A DNA stretch of 64,000 bases, taken from the NCBI GenBank assembly GCA_963691815.1, contig OY829653.1:32686074-32750073 (forward strand), given 5' to 3'. Position 1 is the first letter of the stretch; the number at the start of each line of letters is the position of its first letter. The position numbers and the translations under genes were made by a program. The notes beneath the pieces were generated by a model. The model was not told the origin of the DNA. It did no database searches and saw only the letters and a list, made by a program, of their open reading frames with translations. The stretch comes from Echiichthys vipera. Taxonomy: Eukaryota > Chordata > Actinopteri > Perciformes > Trachinidae. Shown one piece after another: positions 1 through 10,233 of the stretch.

Positions 1-166
1 CAAATCATTTTTAGTGAATGATTTTATTACCACTTCCAAACTTGATTTTATGTTTTTTAACTGAAAAATGGCTGGAGCAAAATAACACTGCAAGCATGTT
101 TGCAGATCTGGGAACAGGGGGGGAGGGGTTGCTGCTATATTTAAAAACATATTTCAGGGGAAACAG

Positions 167-1057
167 ATGCCACTTGGTGAATTTACATCATTCTTATACC
201 TGTGTGCTGTGTTGAAATGCTCTCCCAAAATTCTCCTGTTAATTATTTACAGGCCACCTAAATACTCAGCAAATTCTTTCGATGATTTTACCGAATTATT
301 GTCTAGCATCTCCACTGACTTTGACTGTCTAGTTATAACTGGTGACTTTAATTTTCATATTGACGATTGGAATGACAAGGGTGCAAAGGAACTTTTTACT
401 GTTTTAGATACAGTTGAACTATCTCAACATGTGAAAGAGGCTACTCATTGTAAAGGACACACCCTGGACCTGATTATCACAAAAGGTCTCAATGTTTCTG
501 ATGTTCTTGTGACTGATCTTTCATTGTCTGATCACTTCTGTGTTTTCTTTAATATTTCTTTAATTCTGGAAACACAAACAGAATCAAAGAACGTCAGAAA
601 GCGCTACATCAATGAATATGCTAATGTGCTCTCCTCGCTACCACCTCTAAACCAATGTCATGTTGATGATCTTGTAAACAACTTTAATTCCAAAATTGTG
701 AATATCATAGATGTCATTGCACCTGTTACAGTTACAACAATTTGTAGTAAGCAAAAGGCACCCTGGAGAAAAGCTGCTGTTGTAACAGCCCAGAGAAGAG
801 AGTGCAGGAAGGCTGAACGAATCTGGCGAAATACAAAACTTCATATTCACCATGACATCTATAAAGAGAGGCCCCAGGCCTACAATTTAGTCTTAAAAAG
901 TGCGAGAGAAACATTCTTCTCCAATATCATAAACAGCAACACTAATAAGGCCAAAACCCTATTTGCAACTGTCGACAGACTGACCAACCGCCCAACACAA
1001 ATACCAGCCAAACTCCATTCCACACAGAAATGCAGAGTTTGCATTCTTTTATACTGA
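167..1057 (+). pseudogene. L2 ORF2 endonuclease domain and linker, decayed
   Basis: About 296 open codons cover the C-terminal half of an exonuclease/endonuclease/phosphatase-fold endonuclease that would nick target DNA. Visible motifs are IYRPP near the start, GDFNFHID (catalytic Asp/Asn pair), LDLIIT and the terminal SDHFCVFF with the conserved Asp-His. A basic linker follows, with APWRKAAV and repeated Arg-Glu-Cys-Arg-like residues. The N-terminal part (about 20-220) is present but frame-shifted, and the frame closes just before the RT. No methionine here is a genuine start; the original ORF2 start lies outside the window. Confidence 0.8.
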
Positions 1058-1142
1058 TAAAATTGAAGGCATCAGACCTGCCATTAATATCTCAAACAAA
1101 AAAGTTGGATCACCACCATGTTCAGGCAAAAATAACACAGCA

Positions 1143-2446
1143 ATGATGGCAAGCTTTAATGCCATAGACTCTAAAACTCTAGTGGAAACAGTGACAGATC
1201 TAAAGCCAACCACCTGCTGTCTTGATGCTTTATCTACCAACTTCTTTAAGAATGTTTTTGACTGCCTATCAACAGACGTATTGCAAATAGTTAATAACTC
1301 TATTCAATCTGGCAATTTCCCAAAGGCCTTCAAAACTGCAGTCATTAAACCTCTTCTAAAAAAGAGGAGACTAGATGCCTCTATTATCAACAACTACAGA
1401 CCAATTTCAAATCTACCATTCATAAGTAAAATAATTGAGAAAGTTGTACTCCAACAACTAAATCCCTTCTTGGCTTCTATTGGCTGCCACAACAACCTCC
1501 AGTCAGGACTTAGACTTTTTCATAGTACAGAGACGGCCCTTATTAAAGTTATAAATGACATCCGTCTTAACACAGACTCTGGCAAAACTTCAGTATTAAT
1601 GCTAATGGACCTCAGTGCTGCATTTGACACTGTCGACCACTCAATACTTTTGGACAGGTTGGAAAACTGGGTGGGGCTCTAAGGCACAGTCTTAAACTGG
1701 TTCAAGTCATACCTACAAGATAGGAACTATTTTGTCTCCATTGGCGACTTTGTATCAGAACAAACCAACGTAACGTGTGGAGTCCCCCAAGGTTCAATCT
1801 TGGGGCCGACTTTATTTAACATCTTTATGCTCCCACTAGGACAAATCATGCAAAATAATAACATTGACCACCATTGCTATGCCGATGACGCATTGCTATG
1901 CCGCAAATCTATGAAGCGCTATCACCAAATGACTATCGCCCCATAGATCGTCTGTGCCAGTGCATTGAGCAAGTCAAACACTGGATGGTCCAAAATTTCC
2001 TTCAACTAAATGAGGATAAAACTGAGATAATTGTTTTTGGTGCTAAGAAAGAAAGGTTTAAAGCCACCCAACACCTTCAATCACTGTCCCTGAAAACCTC
2101 AAATAAAGCCAGAAATCTTGGGGTTATTATGGATTCTGATTTACATTTCGACAGTCACATCAAATCAGTAACAAAATCAGCCTACTATCACCTTAAAAAT
2201 GTAACAAGACTTAGAGGGCTCATGTCAGCTCAAGACTTAGAAAAACTTGTCCATGCCTTTATTACCGGTAGGCTAGACAACTGTAATGGTCTCCTTGCAG
2301 GTCTTCCACAAAAAACTGTCAGGCAGCTACAGCTTTTTCAAAACGCTGCTGCTAGAGTTCTAACAAAGACCAGAAAATGTGAGCACATTACACCAATTCT
2401 TAAATCATTACACTGGCTTCCTGGAATAAACTTCCTGAAGATGTAA
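1143..2446 (+). pseudogene. L2 ORF2 reverse transcriptase, broken
   Basis: RT of LINE copy A. The first open part (1143-1682) has YRPISNLPF, the QSGLR variant of motif 2a and LMDLSAAFDTVDH (motif A with its Asp). A TAA at 1680-1682 interrupts it, after which the same frame continues through CGVPQGSILGP to a CYADD box near 1880. There a 13-base sequence at 1872-1884 is repeated at 1891-1903 and shifts the frame. Reading resumes at 1898-2446 with the L2 thumb and C-terminal phrases NLGVIMDSD, KLVHAFITGRLD and HWLPG. The enzyme cannot be made from this copy. Confidence 0.85.
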
Positions 2447-2667
2447 GACTTTCACCCACTCTGACCACTTTTAAAACTAGACTGAAAACTTTTATGTTCA
2501 CCTTAGCTTTCTGCTAAATCTTTGCACTTTTAACGTCTGCACTGTTTTTATTATTGTCTATGTTTTTATTCTCTTTGTCTTTCTATGATGCATTTTAATT
2601 CATGACATGTTGTGCTGTGAAGCACTTTGAGTCTGCTCTGTGTATGAAAAGTGCTATACAAATAAAG

Positions 2668-2693
2668 TTGCCTTGCCTTGCCTTGCCTTGCCT
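2668..2693 (+). repeat. Pentameric LINE tail (TTGCC)n
   Basis: About five copies of TTGCC directly follow the L2 3' terminus. L2-type LINEs in fish end in short tandem units rather than poly(A), so this marks the end of copy A. Confidence 0.85.
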
Positions 2694-3190
2694 CAAAAGC
2701 AAAAAAGGTTGATCCAATGGCCATTTTCTTCTTTCTTTCTTTCTCGTCAGTCTCGTCAGACCTGTTTAATATCACCTTTATCACGACCTGGCTCAAAGAT
2801 ATGACAAAATATGGAGACCACACATGACTTTTAAAGTTGTAAACAAACATTTATTTAAATAAACTATGTTAGTCATTTCATCAGTAATGTTTGTTGTTTG
2901 TGTGCGTGTGCGTGTGTATAAGAAAACAAAAAGCTCAGACATCCATTTATGTAAGTGAGCACTCACACACACACTCAGGTGTTAGCTATCTCTCCTGATG
3001 AGCCTCTCCCCAGATCCCAGGCAACCAAATGAAAATTAGGAAAATTAGACGCAAAGGAGCTGTCACACCTTTAATAGCCTGCTTCAGAGGCCGTAAGCAA
3101 ACTTCTCTTGTAGAAGAGTTGTTAAAAAACATTATTCCTTACGGTGTCCCCTTAAAGATCAAAGGACATTTTCTAAAAACGTTCTCAAAA
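2694..3190. other. Interval without recognised gene
   Basis: Contains a CTTT-rich microsatellite near 2727-2745 and a GT-rich stretch near 2895-2920. Short open frames here have no recognisable motif. This is the pre-insertion flank of the LTR element. Confidence 0.5.
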
Positions 3191-3195
3191 AGGAT

Positions 3196-3544
3196 TGTGG
3201 CAGTGGGGTGTGGTTAAGGTGTCGACTGCCGGAGGAGAGGGAGGAGTGGCTCAGCCGGTGATCAGACAGCTGGACAGAATCAGGTAATCAGTCAGCTACA
3301 TAAGCATGTTTGTAACCTGGTTCTGCCTCTTGCAGTAGGCTGGGTCCTGTGAGAGGACCCGAGCGGCGACGACCCTGGAAGAGGCAGCAGACACCCGACC
3401 ACGGCCGTCAGAGGGACGGCTGCTCGTTTGTGTAGTTGTTTTATGTTGAGTAACGTTTGGGGAAAGCCTGGAATAAACGGTTAACCACCGACAACGCTGT
3501 CTCTGCCTCATTTCCCGTCTGTCCTGTGAGCAGTGAGGCTCACA
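3196..3544 (+). repeat. 5' LTR
   Basis: 349 bp, TG...CA bounded, matching 7830-8178 base for base as far as I can read. It has a weak TATA-like TACATAAG near 3296 and a poly(A) signal AATAAA at 3472-3477, so transcription probably starts and ends inside the LTR. Confidence 0.95.
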
Positions 3545-3546
3545 TC

Positions 3547-3564
3547 TGGCACCCGAACAGGGAC
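3547..3564 (+). other. Primer binding site resembling tRNA-Lys
   Basis: TGGCACCCGAACAGGGAC begins two bases after the 5' LTR. By memory of the family it differs at one base from the 18-base site complementary to the 3' end of tRNA-Lys(UUU). It should prime minus-strand DNA synthesis. It lies directly before the gag ATG at 3565. Confidence 0.8.
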
Positions 3565-6500
3565 ATGACGGAAGCCCAAAGCCCGCTGTCGCTAGCCCTC
3601 CAGCACCTCGCCGCGATGCAGGAGAGCACTACCACTCTCCAGCAGCAGCAGTCCCGTGCCCTGGCCGACATCGTGGCGGCCCAGAGGGAAGATCGTGCTC
3701 TCCTGCAGGAGCTGCTGCAGCGCCCGGCCACCCAGCCCAGTCGCGGCCGGCCTCCGCCTGTTGCCCTTCAACGGATGACAGCAGAGGATGATCCGGAGGC
3801 GTTCCTGGACATCTTCGAGGGCACGGCGGAGGCGTGCGGGTGGCCGGAGGAGGAGAGGGCGGTCCGGCTTCTCCCCCTGCTTACCGGCGTGGCGCAGCTG
3901 GCCGCGCACAGCCTGCCGGCGGCCTCTCGCCACGACTTTACCCACCTAAAGAGAGCCATCCTGGACCGGCTGGGCAGTACGCCAGAGGGACACCGGCGGC
4001 GGTTCAGGGGGCTCTCTTTTGAGGAAGCCGGCCGCCCCTTCGCCTTCGCGCAGCGGCTCCTCGAGGCAGCGAGGCGCTGGCTCCAGCCGGGGACCCACTC
4101 CGCCGAGGACGTCGTTGGACAGGTGGCGCTGGAGCAGTTTATCGCCGGCTTACCCTCGTCCACCGCCAACTGGGTCCAGTGCCATCGTCCCCCCACCATC
4201 GAGGCAGCGATCGTCCTCGCGGAGGACCATCTCTCCCTTCCCCGGCGGAACATGAGGGAGGAGGCCAGGCCAGCGGCGATCCCTGCGGGCCGTCCCACCC
4301 CGGCCCCGAGGAGGAGATTCCCGGCGGCCGCTGCACCGCATCCTGCCCCGCACACACACACACACCCGGAGCCCGGTCCGCTCTGGTCCACTAATAACAC
4401 ACTGCCTTCTGTTCCGCAGGGCCCAGCCTACGTGTCTGATCGACCGGCACCCCGGGGGGTTCCTCAGACGCCAGGGCAGGGGTGCTGGCGGTGTGGGCAG
4501 CCCGGCCATCTCCGGGCGGAGTGCCCCCTCATGGAGGTGGGACAAGTGGTGCGGGTTGCGGGACCGCCAGCTCCCTCCCCCGGTTCGGAAGGGACGTACC
4601 GTATACCGGTATGTATACAGGGGGGTACACACCAAGCTCTGCTGGACTCTGGTTGTGAACAGACCATGATCCACCAGCGCTTGGTTCGACCGGGGGCTTT
4701 GCTAGAGGCATCGTGGGTGAAGGTGAGGTGTGTGCATGGGGATATTCACGATTATCCGGTGGTGGCTCTAGAAATTCTTTTTAAAGGGAAAAAGCATAGA
4801 GTTAGGGCTGGAGTTAGTACTCGCCTCACGCACCCTCTAATCTTGGGCACGAATTGGCCGGGGTTTGCTAGCCTAGCGGGGGAAACTATGAGGGTGCGGT
4901 CACGTACGTCAGGGAAATGCGGGTGGTGTGCCGTGCTTAGTGGTGAGACGGGGGTGCCGCATCCCGACGCCGTCGGGGGGGGCGTGGGGCCGGCGGGGCC
5001 AGCACGGCTGGCTCCGGGGGCCCTGCAGATAGCCCCCATGGAAGATTTTCCACTTGAGCAGTCTCGGGATGAGACCCTCCGTCATGCCTTTAACCAAGTG
5101 ATGAAAATTGATGGTTGCCAGGTCCACCCTAACACAGCACTCACTCACCCATATTTTGTTGTCATTAGGGACAGGTTATACAGAGCGAGTCGTGACGCTC
5201 GGACAGGCGAAGAACTCACCCAGTTGTTGGTGCCCAAAAGCCGTCGGGAAACAATTTTCCAGGCGGCTCATCATAACCCCATGGCGGGCCACCTAGGCTA
5301 TGACAAAACACTGAACCGGATCATGGCCCGATTTTATTGGCCGGGCATTCGCGCAGATGTAAGTCGGTGGTGTGCATCATGCCGCGAATGTCAGTTAGTC
5401 AATCCGCCGGCCACCCCAAAAGCGCCGTTGCGCCCACTACCACTAATGGAGGTCCCATTTGATAGAATTGCCATGGACCTCATCGGGCCATTAGACCGGA
5501 GTGCACGGGGATATCGCTTTGTGTTAGTCCTAGTGGACTATGCAACCCGATATCCCGAGGCGGTGCCTCTGCGCAATATCTCTGCAAAGAGTGTTGCACA
5601 GGCACTGTTTCAAGTTATCTCCCGAGTTGGGATCCCGAAAGAGATCCTGACTGATCAGGGCACATCCTTTATGTCACGTACACTACGCGAACTATACGAA
5701 TTACTGGGCATCCGTTCAATCCGGACTAGTGTGTACCATCCCCAGACCGACGGCCTGGTGGAGCGGTTTAACAAAACGCTAAAGAACATGATTCGTAAGT
5801 TCGTGCACGAGGATAGCCGTAATTGGGATAAATGGTTGGACCCTCTGTTGTTTGCAGTGCGGGAGGTTCCCCAGGCCTCCACGGGATTTTCTCCCTTCGA
5901 ACTCCTGTTCGGCCGAAAACCACGGGGTGTCTTGGACCTGGTCAAGGAAAACTGGGAGGCGGGTCCAAGCACCAGCAAGAACGAGGTGCAGCACGTCCTG
6001 GACCTGCGAGCAAAACTCCACTCACTGGGTCAGTTATCACGGGAGAATTTGCTCCAGGCCCAGGAACGTCAGCAGCGTCTGTACAACAGAGGGGCAAAAC
6101 TTAGACAGTTTTCACCGGGAGATAAAGTGCTTGTATTGCTACCATCATCTAGCTCCAAATTGCTCGCCAAGTGGCAAGGGCCCTTTGTGGTCACACGGCG
6201 AGTAGGGGATGTTGACTATGAGGTTGTGCGTTCAGACAGGGGCGGAGCGACACAGGTTTACCACCTCAACCTCCTTAAAGCCTGGAGGGAGGTGACTGCT
6301 GTTTCTCTGGCTACTACGGTGATCGAGAGAGATGAGTTGGGGCCGGAGGTGGCAAAATCAAACTATTCAGCACCGGTCCCCTTTGATGACCATCTCTCAC
6401 CGAGCCAAATAGCAGATGTGGCCTCGTTGCAGCAGCGTTTTGCTGATGTGTTCTCGCCCCTGCCAGGACGCACAAGCCTCATACACCACCACATAGAAAC

Positions 6501-7812
6501 ACCCCCAGGGGTGACCGTGCGTTCACGACCCTATCGGCTGCCAGAACACAAGAGGAAAATTGTTCTGGCGGAGCTTCAGGCCATGTTGGAGATGGGGGTA
6601 ATAGAAGAGTCCAACAGTGACTGGTGTTGCCCCATTGTGCTGGTTCGCAAGTCTGATGGGTCAATACGGTTCTGTGTGGACTATCGCAGGGTCAATGAGG
6701 TGTCCAAATTCGATGCCTATCCAATGCCCCGGGTCGACGAACTCCTGGATCGGCTGGGCACGGCTCGCTTTTTCACGACACTGGATTTGACCAAGGGCTA
6801 CTGGCAGATTCCCCTGTCGCTGGAGTCCAGGGAAAAGACGGCCTTCTCCACTCCGTACGGTTTGTACCAGTTTGTCACACTTCCGTTCGGGCTGTTCGGG
6901 GCCCCAGCTACTTTCCAGCGCCTCATGGACCGGGTACTGCGGCCTCACTCTGCATATGCTGCGGCCTACTTGGATGATGTAATCATTCATAGTGAGTCCT
7001 GGGAGCAGCATATGCAGCAGGTGGGGGCAGTGCTCGAGTCTCTGAGGAAGGCGGGGCTCACGGCCAACCCGAAGAAGTGTGCGGTTGGACGGAGGGAGGT
7101 ATGGTATTTGGGGTACCACTTGGGGGGCGGGCAGGTGCGGCCACAGGTGCAAAAGACCGCAGCAGTTGCGGCCTGCCCAACACCCAAGACAAAAAAAGAG
7201 GTCAGGAGGTTTCTGGGGCTGGCCGGTTACTATAGGAGGTTCATTCCGGCCTTTTCAGAGCTGACCAGCCCCCTCACCGACCTGACCCGAAAGGGTGCCT
7301 CAGATCCGGTCCAGTGGACGGAGCCGTGTCAGCTGGCGTTTGAGAGGGTGAAGCGAGCCCTCTGTGGGAAGCCACTCTTGTACACTCCTAACTTTTCTCT
7401 CCCTTTCATCCTGCAGACCGATGCCTCGAACAGTGGGCTGGGGGCCGTTTTGTCCCAGGAGGTGGAGGGGATCGACCGCCCCGTACTGTACATTAGCCGA
7501 AAGCTGGCTCAGCGGGAGGTGAACTACAGTACGGTGGAAAAGGAGTGCCTCGCCATACGGTGGGCGGTCGGGGCCCTCCGCTATTACCTCCTGGGGCGCT
7601 CATTCACCCTCTGGTCGGACCATGCCCCGCTCCAATGGCTCCACCGCATGAAAGATGCCAACGCGCGGATCACTCGCTGGTATCTGGCATTACAGCCTTT
7701 CCGGTTCAAGGTGATCCATAGGCCGGGTAACCGCATGGTCGTGGCTGACTTTCTCTCCCGCTCCGCGGAGGGGGGGGGGAGTGGGCTTGCGGCCGGTGGG
7801 ATCCCGGCCTAA
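3565..7812 (+). CDS. Gag-Pol polyprotein of Gmr1-type retrotransposon
   Basis: A 1415-residue single-frame polyprotein; the ATG right after the primer site is the natural start, although the frame is open further upstream into the LTR. Residues about 70-245 form a capsid resembling the SCAN fold (RRRFRGLSFEEAGRP, LEQFIAGLP). A CCHC zinc knuckle is at C307/C310/H315/C320, and the aspartic protease DSG at 361-363. Integrase follows: HHCC with H569/H576/C603/C606, catalytic D638, D697 and E733 (a D,D35E spacing), and a GPF module at 872-874. RT comes next with motif A D1074 and YLDD 1135-1138, then RNase H with D1286, E1327 and D1352. All key residues are present and there is no stop or frameshift. 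Integrase before RT is the reverse of ordinary gypsy order. Function in the cell: capsid formation, reverse transcription and integration of its own RNA. Confidence 0.95.
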   Translation: MTEAQSPLSLALQHLAAMQESTTTLQQQQSRALADIVAAQREDRALLQELLQRPATQPSRGRPPPVALQRMTAEDDPEAFLDIFEGTAEACGWPEEERAVRLLPLLTGVAQLAAHSLPAASRHDFTHLKRAILDRLGSTPEGHRRRFRGLSFEEAGRPFAFAQRLLEAARRWLQPGTHSAEDVVGQVALEQFIAGLPSSTANWVQCHRPPTIEAAIVLAEDHLSLPRRNMREEARPAAIPAGRPTPAPRRRFPAAAAPHPAPHTHTHPEPGPLWSTNNTLPSVPQGPAYVSDRPAPRGVPQTPGQGCWRCGQPGHLRAECPLMEVGQVVRVAGPPAPSPGSEGTYRIPVCIQGGTHQALLDSGCEQTMIHQRLVRPGALLEASWVKVRCVHGDIHDYPVVALEILFKGKKHRVRAGVSTRLTHPLILGTNWPGFASLAGETMRVRSRTSGKCGWCAVLSGETGVPHPDAVGGGVGPAGPARLAPGALQIAPMEDFPLEQSRDETLRHAFNQVMKIDGCQVHPNTALTHPYFVVIRDRLYRASRDARTGEELTQLLVPKSRRETIFQAAHHNPMAGHLGYDKTLNRIMARFYWPGIRADVSRWCASCRECQLVNPPATPKAPLRPLPLMEVPFDRIAMDLIGPLDRSARGYRFVLVLVDYATRYPEAVPLRNISAKSVAQALFQVISRVGIPKEILTDQGTSFMSRTLRELYELLGIRSIRTSVYHPQTDGLVERFNKTLKNMIRKFVHEDSRNWDKWLDPLLFAVREVPQASTGFSPFELLFGRKPRGVLDLVKENWEAGPSTSKNEVQHVLDLRAKLHSLGQLSRENLLQAQERQQRLYNRGAKLRQFSPGDKVLVLLPSSSSKLLAKWQGPFVVTRRVGDVDYEVVRSDRGGATQVYHLNLLKAWREVTAVSLATTVIERDELGPEVAKSNYSAPVPFDDHLSPSQIADVASLQQRFADVFSPLPGRTSLIHHHIETPPGVTVRSRPYRLPEHKRKIVLAELQAMLEMGVIEESNSDWCCPIVLVRKSDGSIRFCVDYRRVNEVSKFDAYPMPRVDELLDRLGTARFFTTLDLTKGYWQIPLSLESREKTAFSTPYGLYQFVTLPFGLFGAPATFQRLMDRVLRPHSAYAAAYLDDVIIHSESWEQHMQQVGAVLESLRKAGLTANPKKCAVGRREVWYLGYHLGGGQVRPQVQKTAAVAACPTPKTKKEVRRFLGLAGYYRRFIPAFSELTSPLTDLTRKGASDPVQWTEPCQLAFERVKRALCGKPLLYTPNFSLPFILQTDASNSGLGAVLSQEVEGIDRPVLYISRKLAQREVNYSTVEKECLAIRWAVGALRYYLLGRSFTLWSDHAPLQWLHRMKDANARITRWYLALQPFRFKVIHRPGNRMVVADFLSRSAEGGGSGLAAGGIPA

Positions 7813-7817
7813 GTCGG

Positions 7818-7829
7818 GCGGTGGGGGTA
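7818..7829 (+). other. Polypurine-like tract before 3' LTR
   Basis: GCGGTGGGGGTA abuts the 3' LTR and is the likely plus-strand primer. A stronger purine run at about 7766-7783 lies inside the end of the pol frame. Confidence 0.6.
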
Positions 7830-8178
7830 TGTGGCAGTGGGGTGTGGTTAAGGTGTCGACTGCCGGAGGAGAGGGAGGAGTGGCTCAGCCGGTGATCAGA
7901 CAGCTGGACAGAATCAGGTAATCAGTCAGCTACATAAGCATGTTTGTAACCTGGTTCTGCCTCTTGCAGTAGGCTGGGTCCTGTGAGAGGACCCGAGCGG
8001 CGACGACCCTGGAAGAGGCAGCAGACACCCGACCACGGCCGTCAGAGGGACGGCTGCTCGTTTGTGTAGTTGTTTTATGTTGAGTAACGTTTGGGGAAAG
8101 CCTGGAATAAACGGTTAACCACCGACAACGCTGTCTCTGCCTCATTTCCCGTCTGTCCTGTGAGCAGTGAGGCTCACA
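7830..8178 (+). repeat. 3' LTR
   Basis: 349 bp, same sequence as the 5' LTR. It is followed directly by AGGAT, the right copy of the target duplication. Confidence 0.95.
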
Positions 8179-8183
8179 AGGAT

Positions 8184-8394
8184 ATTCCTCAATTTGAGGA
8201 GGTCTTGATGAAGACATCTGTTTAATCTTTTCCAGGAGAGAGAGAGAGAGAGAGGGCAAATTCCTACACTTCTGTTTGTATGAGGTTGCATGAGATGGAT
8301 CAGATATACAGTAAGGCCCAGGATGGCTGTGTCATGAAGTGTTATCTGATATTGCTGATATTGGCAGATTTGCATGAACATGGTGAAAAGAAAT
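8184..8394. other. Short unannotated flank with (GA)n
   Basis: Holds a GA-dinucleotide run at about 8235-8255. Nothing else is recognised. Confidence 0.5.
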
Positions 8395-8753
8395 GGGGCG
8401 GCAGTAGCTCAGTCCATAGGTGACTTGGCTGGGAACCGGAGGGTCGCTGGTTTGAATCCCTGCGTGGACCATGAATGGAGCGTGGACTGGTGGCTGGAGA
8501 GGTGCCAGTTCAACTCCTGGCCACTGCCGAGGTGCTGTTGAGCAAGGCACCGAACCCCCAACTGCTCGGGGCGCCGGGCCCCCTCGCTCTAACATCTCTC
8601 CATTAGTTGCATGTATATAGGTCCTGTCTGTGCATGTGTGTGTGTATTTCGGGCCTGTGTGTGTGTGTTAAATGAAAAAAATAGAGTGAAAATTGAATAA
8701 AATAACAACATTATTATTATAATAACAAATAAAGGAATTCTTCTTCTTCTTCT
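8395..8753 (+). mobile_element. tRNA-derived SINE
   Basis: The head has pol III A-box-like TAGCTCAGTCCATAGG and B-box-like GGTTTGAATCC, spaced as in a tRNA. The body contains the phrase GAGCAAGGCACCGAACCCCC, which I recognise from an abundant percomorph SINE. It ends in a TTC repeat at 8738-8753. Too diverged in the acceptor stem to be a real tRNA gene. Confidence 0.8.
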
Positions 8754-8983
8754 GAACCGACACACTCCAAGGGGGTCATCTGGGGATGAAGGGGTTAACA
8801 TATATCTGCTACATTGTATTCAGGGGGACATGGGGCTGGAGTGTGTTGAAGGCTGCACTAAAATCAACAAACAATCTAGCATACGCTCTAGAATTTTCTA
8901 GTCTAGATGTTAAGTCACTGGATGCACTTTGCTATTGGCAGCATCAGCAGTGCCCCTCTGGTGTTTATATGCAAACTGAAAGC

Positions 8984-9991
8984 CAGTGACGTTCAGTGAG
9001 GGTCGGGGTTGGGGAAGCACTGACTCACAAGTCAGATTTACAAACATACAGTGGGATGCCAATAGGATAGGATCAGAGAATAGGAGAGAATAGGAGCGAA
9101 TAGGATGCTGAAAACCATTTTTAAACACCAGTGCCACTGTATATTGCAGTATATCTTACCTTTACTTGTAAATGAAGTCCATTCGCCTTACCTTCTGGAT
9201 AAAGATCTCTGTGACTTTGTTGTAAAAGTCCTCTTGTTGTCCTCTGGCTCCTTTGAGTTTTAAAAGTCTCTCTGCCTCAAGTATTTATGACTTTTTGCTT
9301 TGACTGAAAGTCCAGCTTTGAAAAATGTCTTAGTTTAGAAATCAAATCCTCCATTTCCGGGCGAGAAATGACAGCTTGTCGCTAAGCTCTACAGCGTCAC
9401 ACAGCACACTTCTTGTGTTTACTTTTTGCACACGGGTTAGAGTTCACCGTGACCTGGCTGGTGGCAGGCTATCAGGCTGCTCACTATCGCCGCCTTCCTT
9501 GAGGCAGAGGTACTGCCTGCCTCAAGGCAAGCCTTTTCCCTGTGGATATATGTCATATCAATAAGATGTAAATATTACACACATACGTAAAATACATTAC
9601 TGAACACCATGGAAAAGAAGACGTATACTTTTATTACATAAAAGTGTCCTCAACCATCATATTGGAAACATACACAGAAATGGGAACAAGCACGCGCCAT
9701 TCGCACACGCTCAATCCAGTTTGTGAGTGATTGCACAATCTGGAGGGAGGCTCGGCTGTCCATGCCTCACCTCTCGTCTCCGAAGGAGACTCTGTTTATT
9801 TAAGCAGGAAATACAGAATTTTCTGCGATTTTTGCTATAAAATTGGTCAAAATACATTAAGAACCACACCAAAATCATAGTCCAGAGGACAAATAATAAT
9901 ACTTATCTTATTTTATTATTTAGTTTCTTTTTCCTCTCATGATGACAGGGGAGGCACAGCCTCACCTGCCTCCCCTGACTGCACGTCACTG
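8984..9991. mobile_element. Non-autonomous DNA element with CAGTGACG termini
   Basis: About 1.0 kb bounded by inverted ends: CAGTGACGTTCAGTGAGGG at the left, and the right end reads CAGTGACGTGCAGTCAGGGG in reverse complement. It interrupts the RT fragment. No transposase frame is visible. The short termini suggest a hAT-like MITE, but I find no clean target duplication, so the superfamily is unresolved. Confidence 0.6.
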
Positions 9992-10233
9992 CATCCAGCT
10001 GTAGATTAGTCACTACGAGCTCCTCCATACACTTCATAACAATGAGTTGAAAGCAATTGGTCTGGGGTCCGTTTCACAAAGCAGGTTCAACAAACTCTGA
10101 GTCTAACCCTGAACTCTGAGTTGATCTACTCTGAGATAGGAAACTCTGAGTTTTCGATTCCAGAGCAGCTGATTTGCGTTAGTTTGATCAACTCGGAGTA
10201 GTTTGACCTGGAGTTAAGCGCGTGCACCACAAG

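Larger units (their letters stand above)
1..2693 (+). mobile_element. L2-clade LINE, copy A, 5' end outside window
   Basis: A decayed non-LTR retrotransposon read left to right: apurinic-type endonuclease remnants (about 20-1057), RT (1143-2446), a short 3' UTR and a pentameric tail. The endonuclease phrase GDFNFHID, the APW-type linker and the RT phrase NNYRPISNLPF are typical of vertebrate L2. The 3' end has a GTGCTATACAAATAAA stretch followed by TTGCC repeats, as fish L2 ends do. ORF1 and the start of ORF2 are off the left edge. Several frame breaks make it inactive. Confidence 0.85.
3196..8178 (+). mobile_element. Complete Gmr1-type Ty3/gypsy LTR retrotransposon
   Basis: A 4983-bp element with two 349-bp LTRs that look identical by eye, each beginning TGTGGC and ending CACA. 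It is flanked by the 5-bp target duplication AGGAT (3191-3195 and 8179-8183). Inside are a primer binding site, one uninterrupted gag-pol frame and a purine tract. Pol order is protease, integrase, RT, RNase H, which is the copia-like order reported for Gmr1-like gypsy elements of deuterostomes. Identical LTRs and an open frame imply recent insertion. It is clearly GC-richer than the AT-rich DNA on both sides. Confidence 0.95.

Noticed and set aside
3768..4400. Long minus-strand frame of 210 codons and several other frames overlapping gag-pol
   Set aside because: They lie opposite or out of frame with a strongly supported GC-rich polyprotein gene and show only low-complexity Arg/Ser/Pro-rich text; they are shadows.
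3565..7812. Envelope gene making the Gmr1-type element a retrovirus
   Set aside because: Only about 17 bp separate the pol stop from the 3' LTR; there is no room for an env gene.
8395..8470. tRNA gene
   Set aside because: A and B boxes are present but the stems do not pair properly and the sequence continues into a SINE body with a TTC tail. The same reasoning applies at 12.6, 34.1, 37.7 and 63.8 kb.
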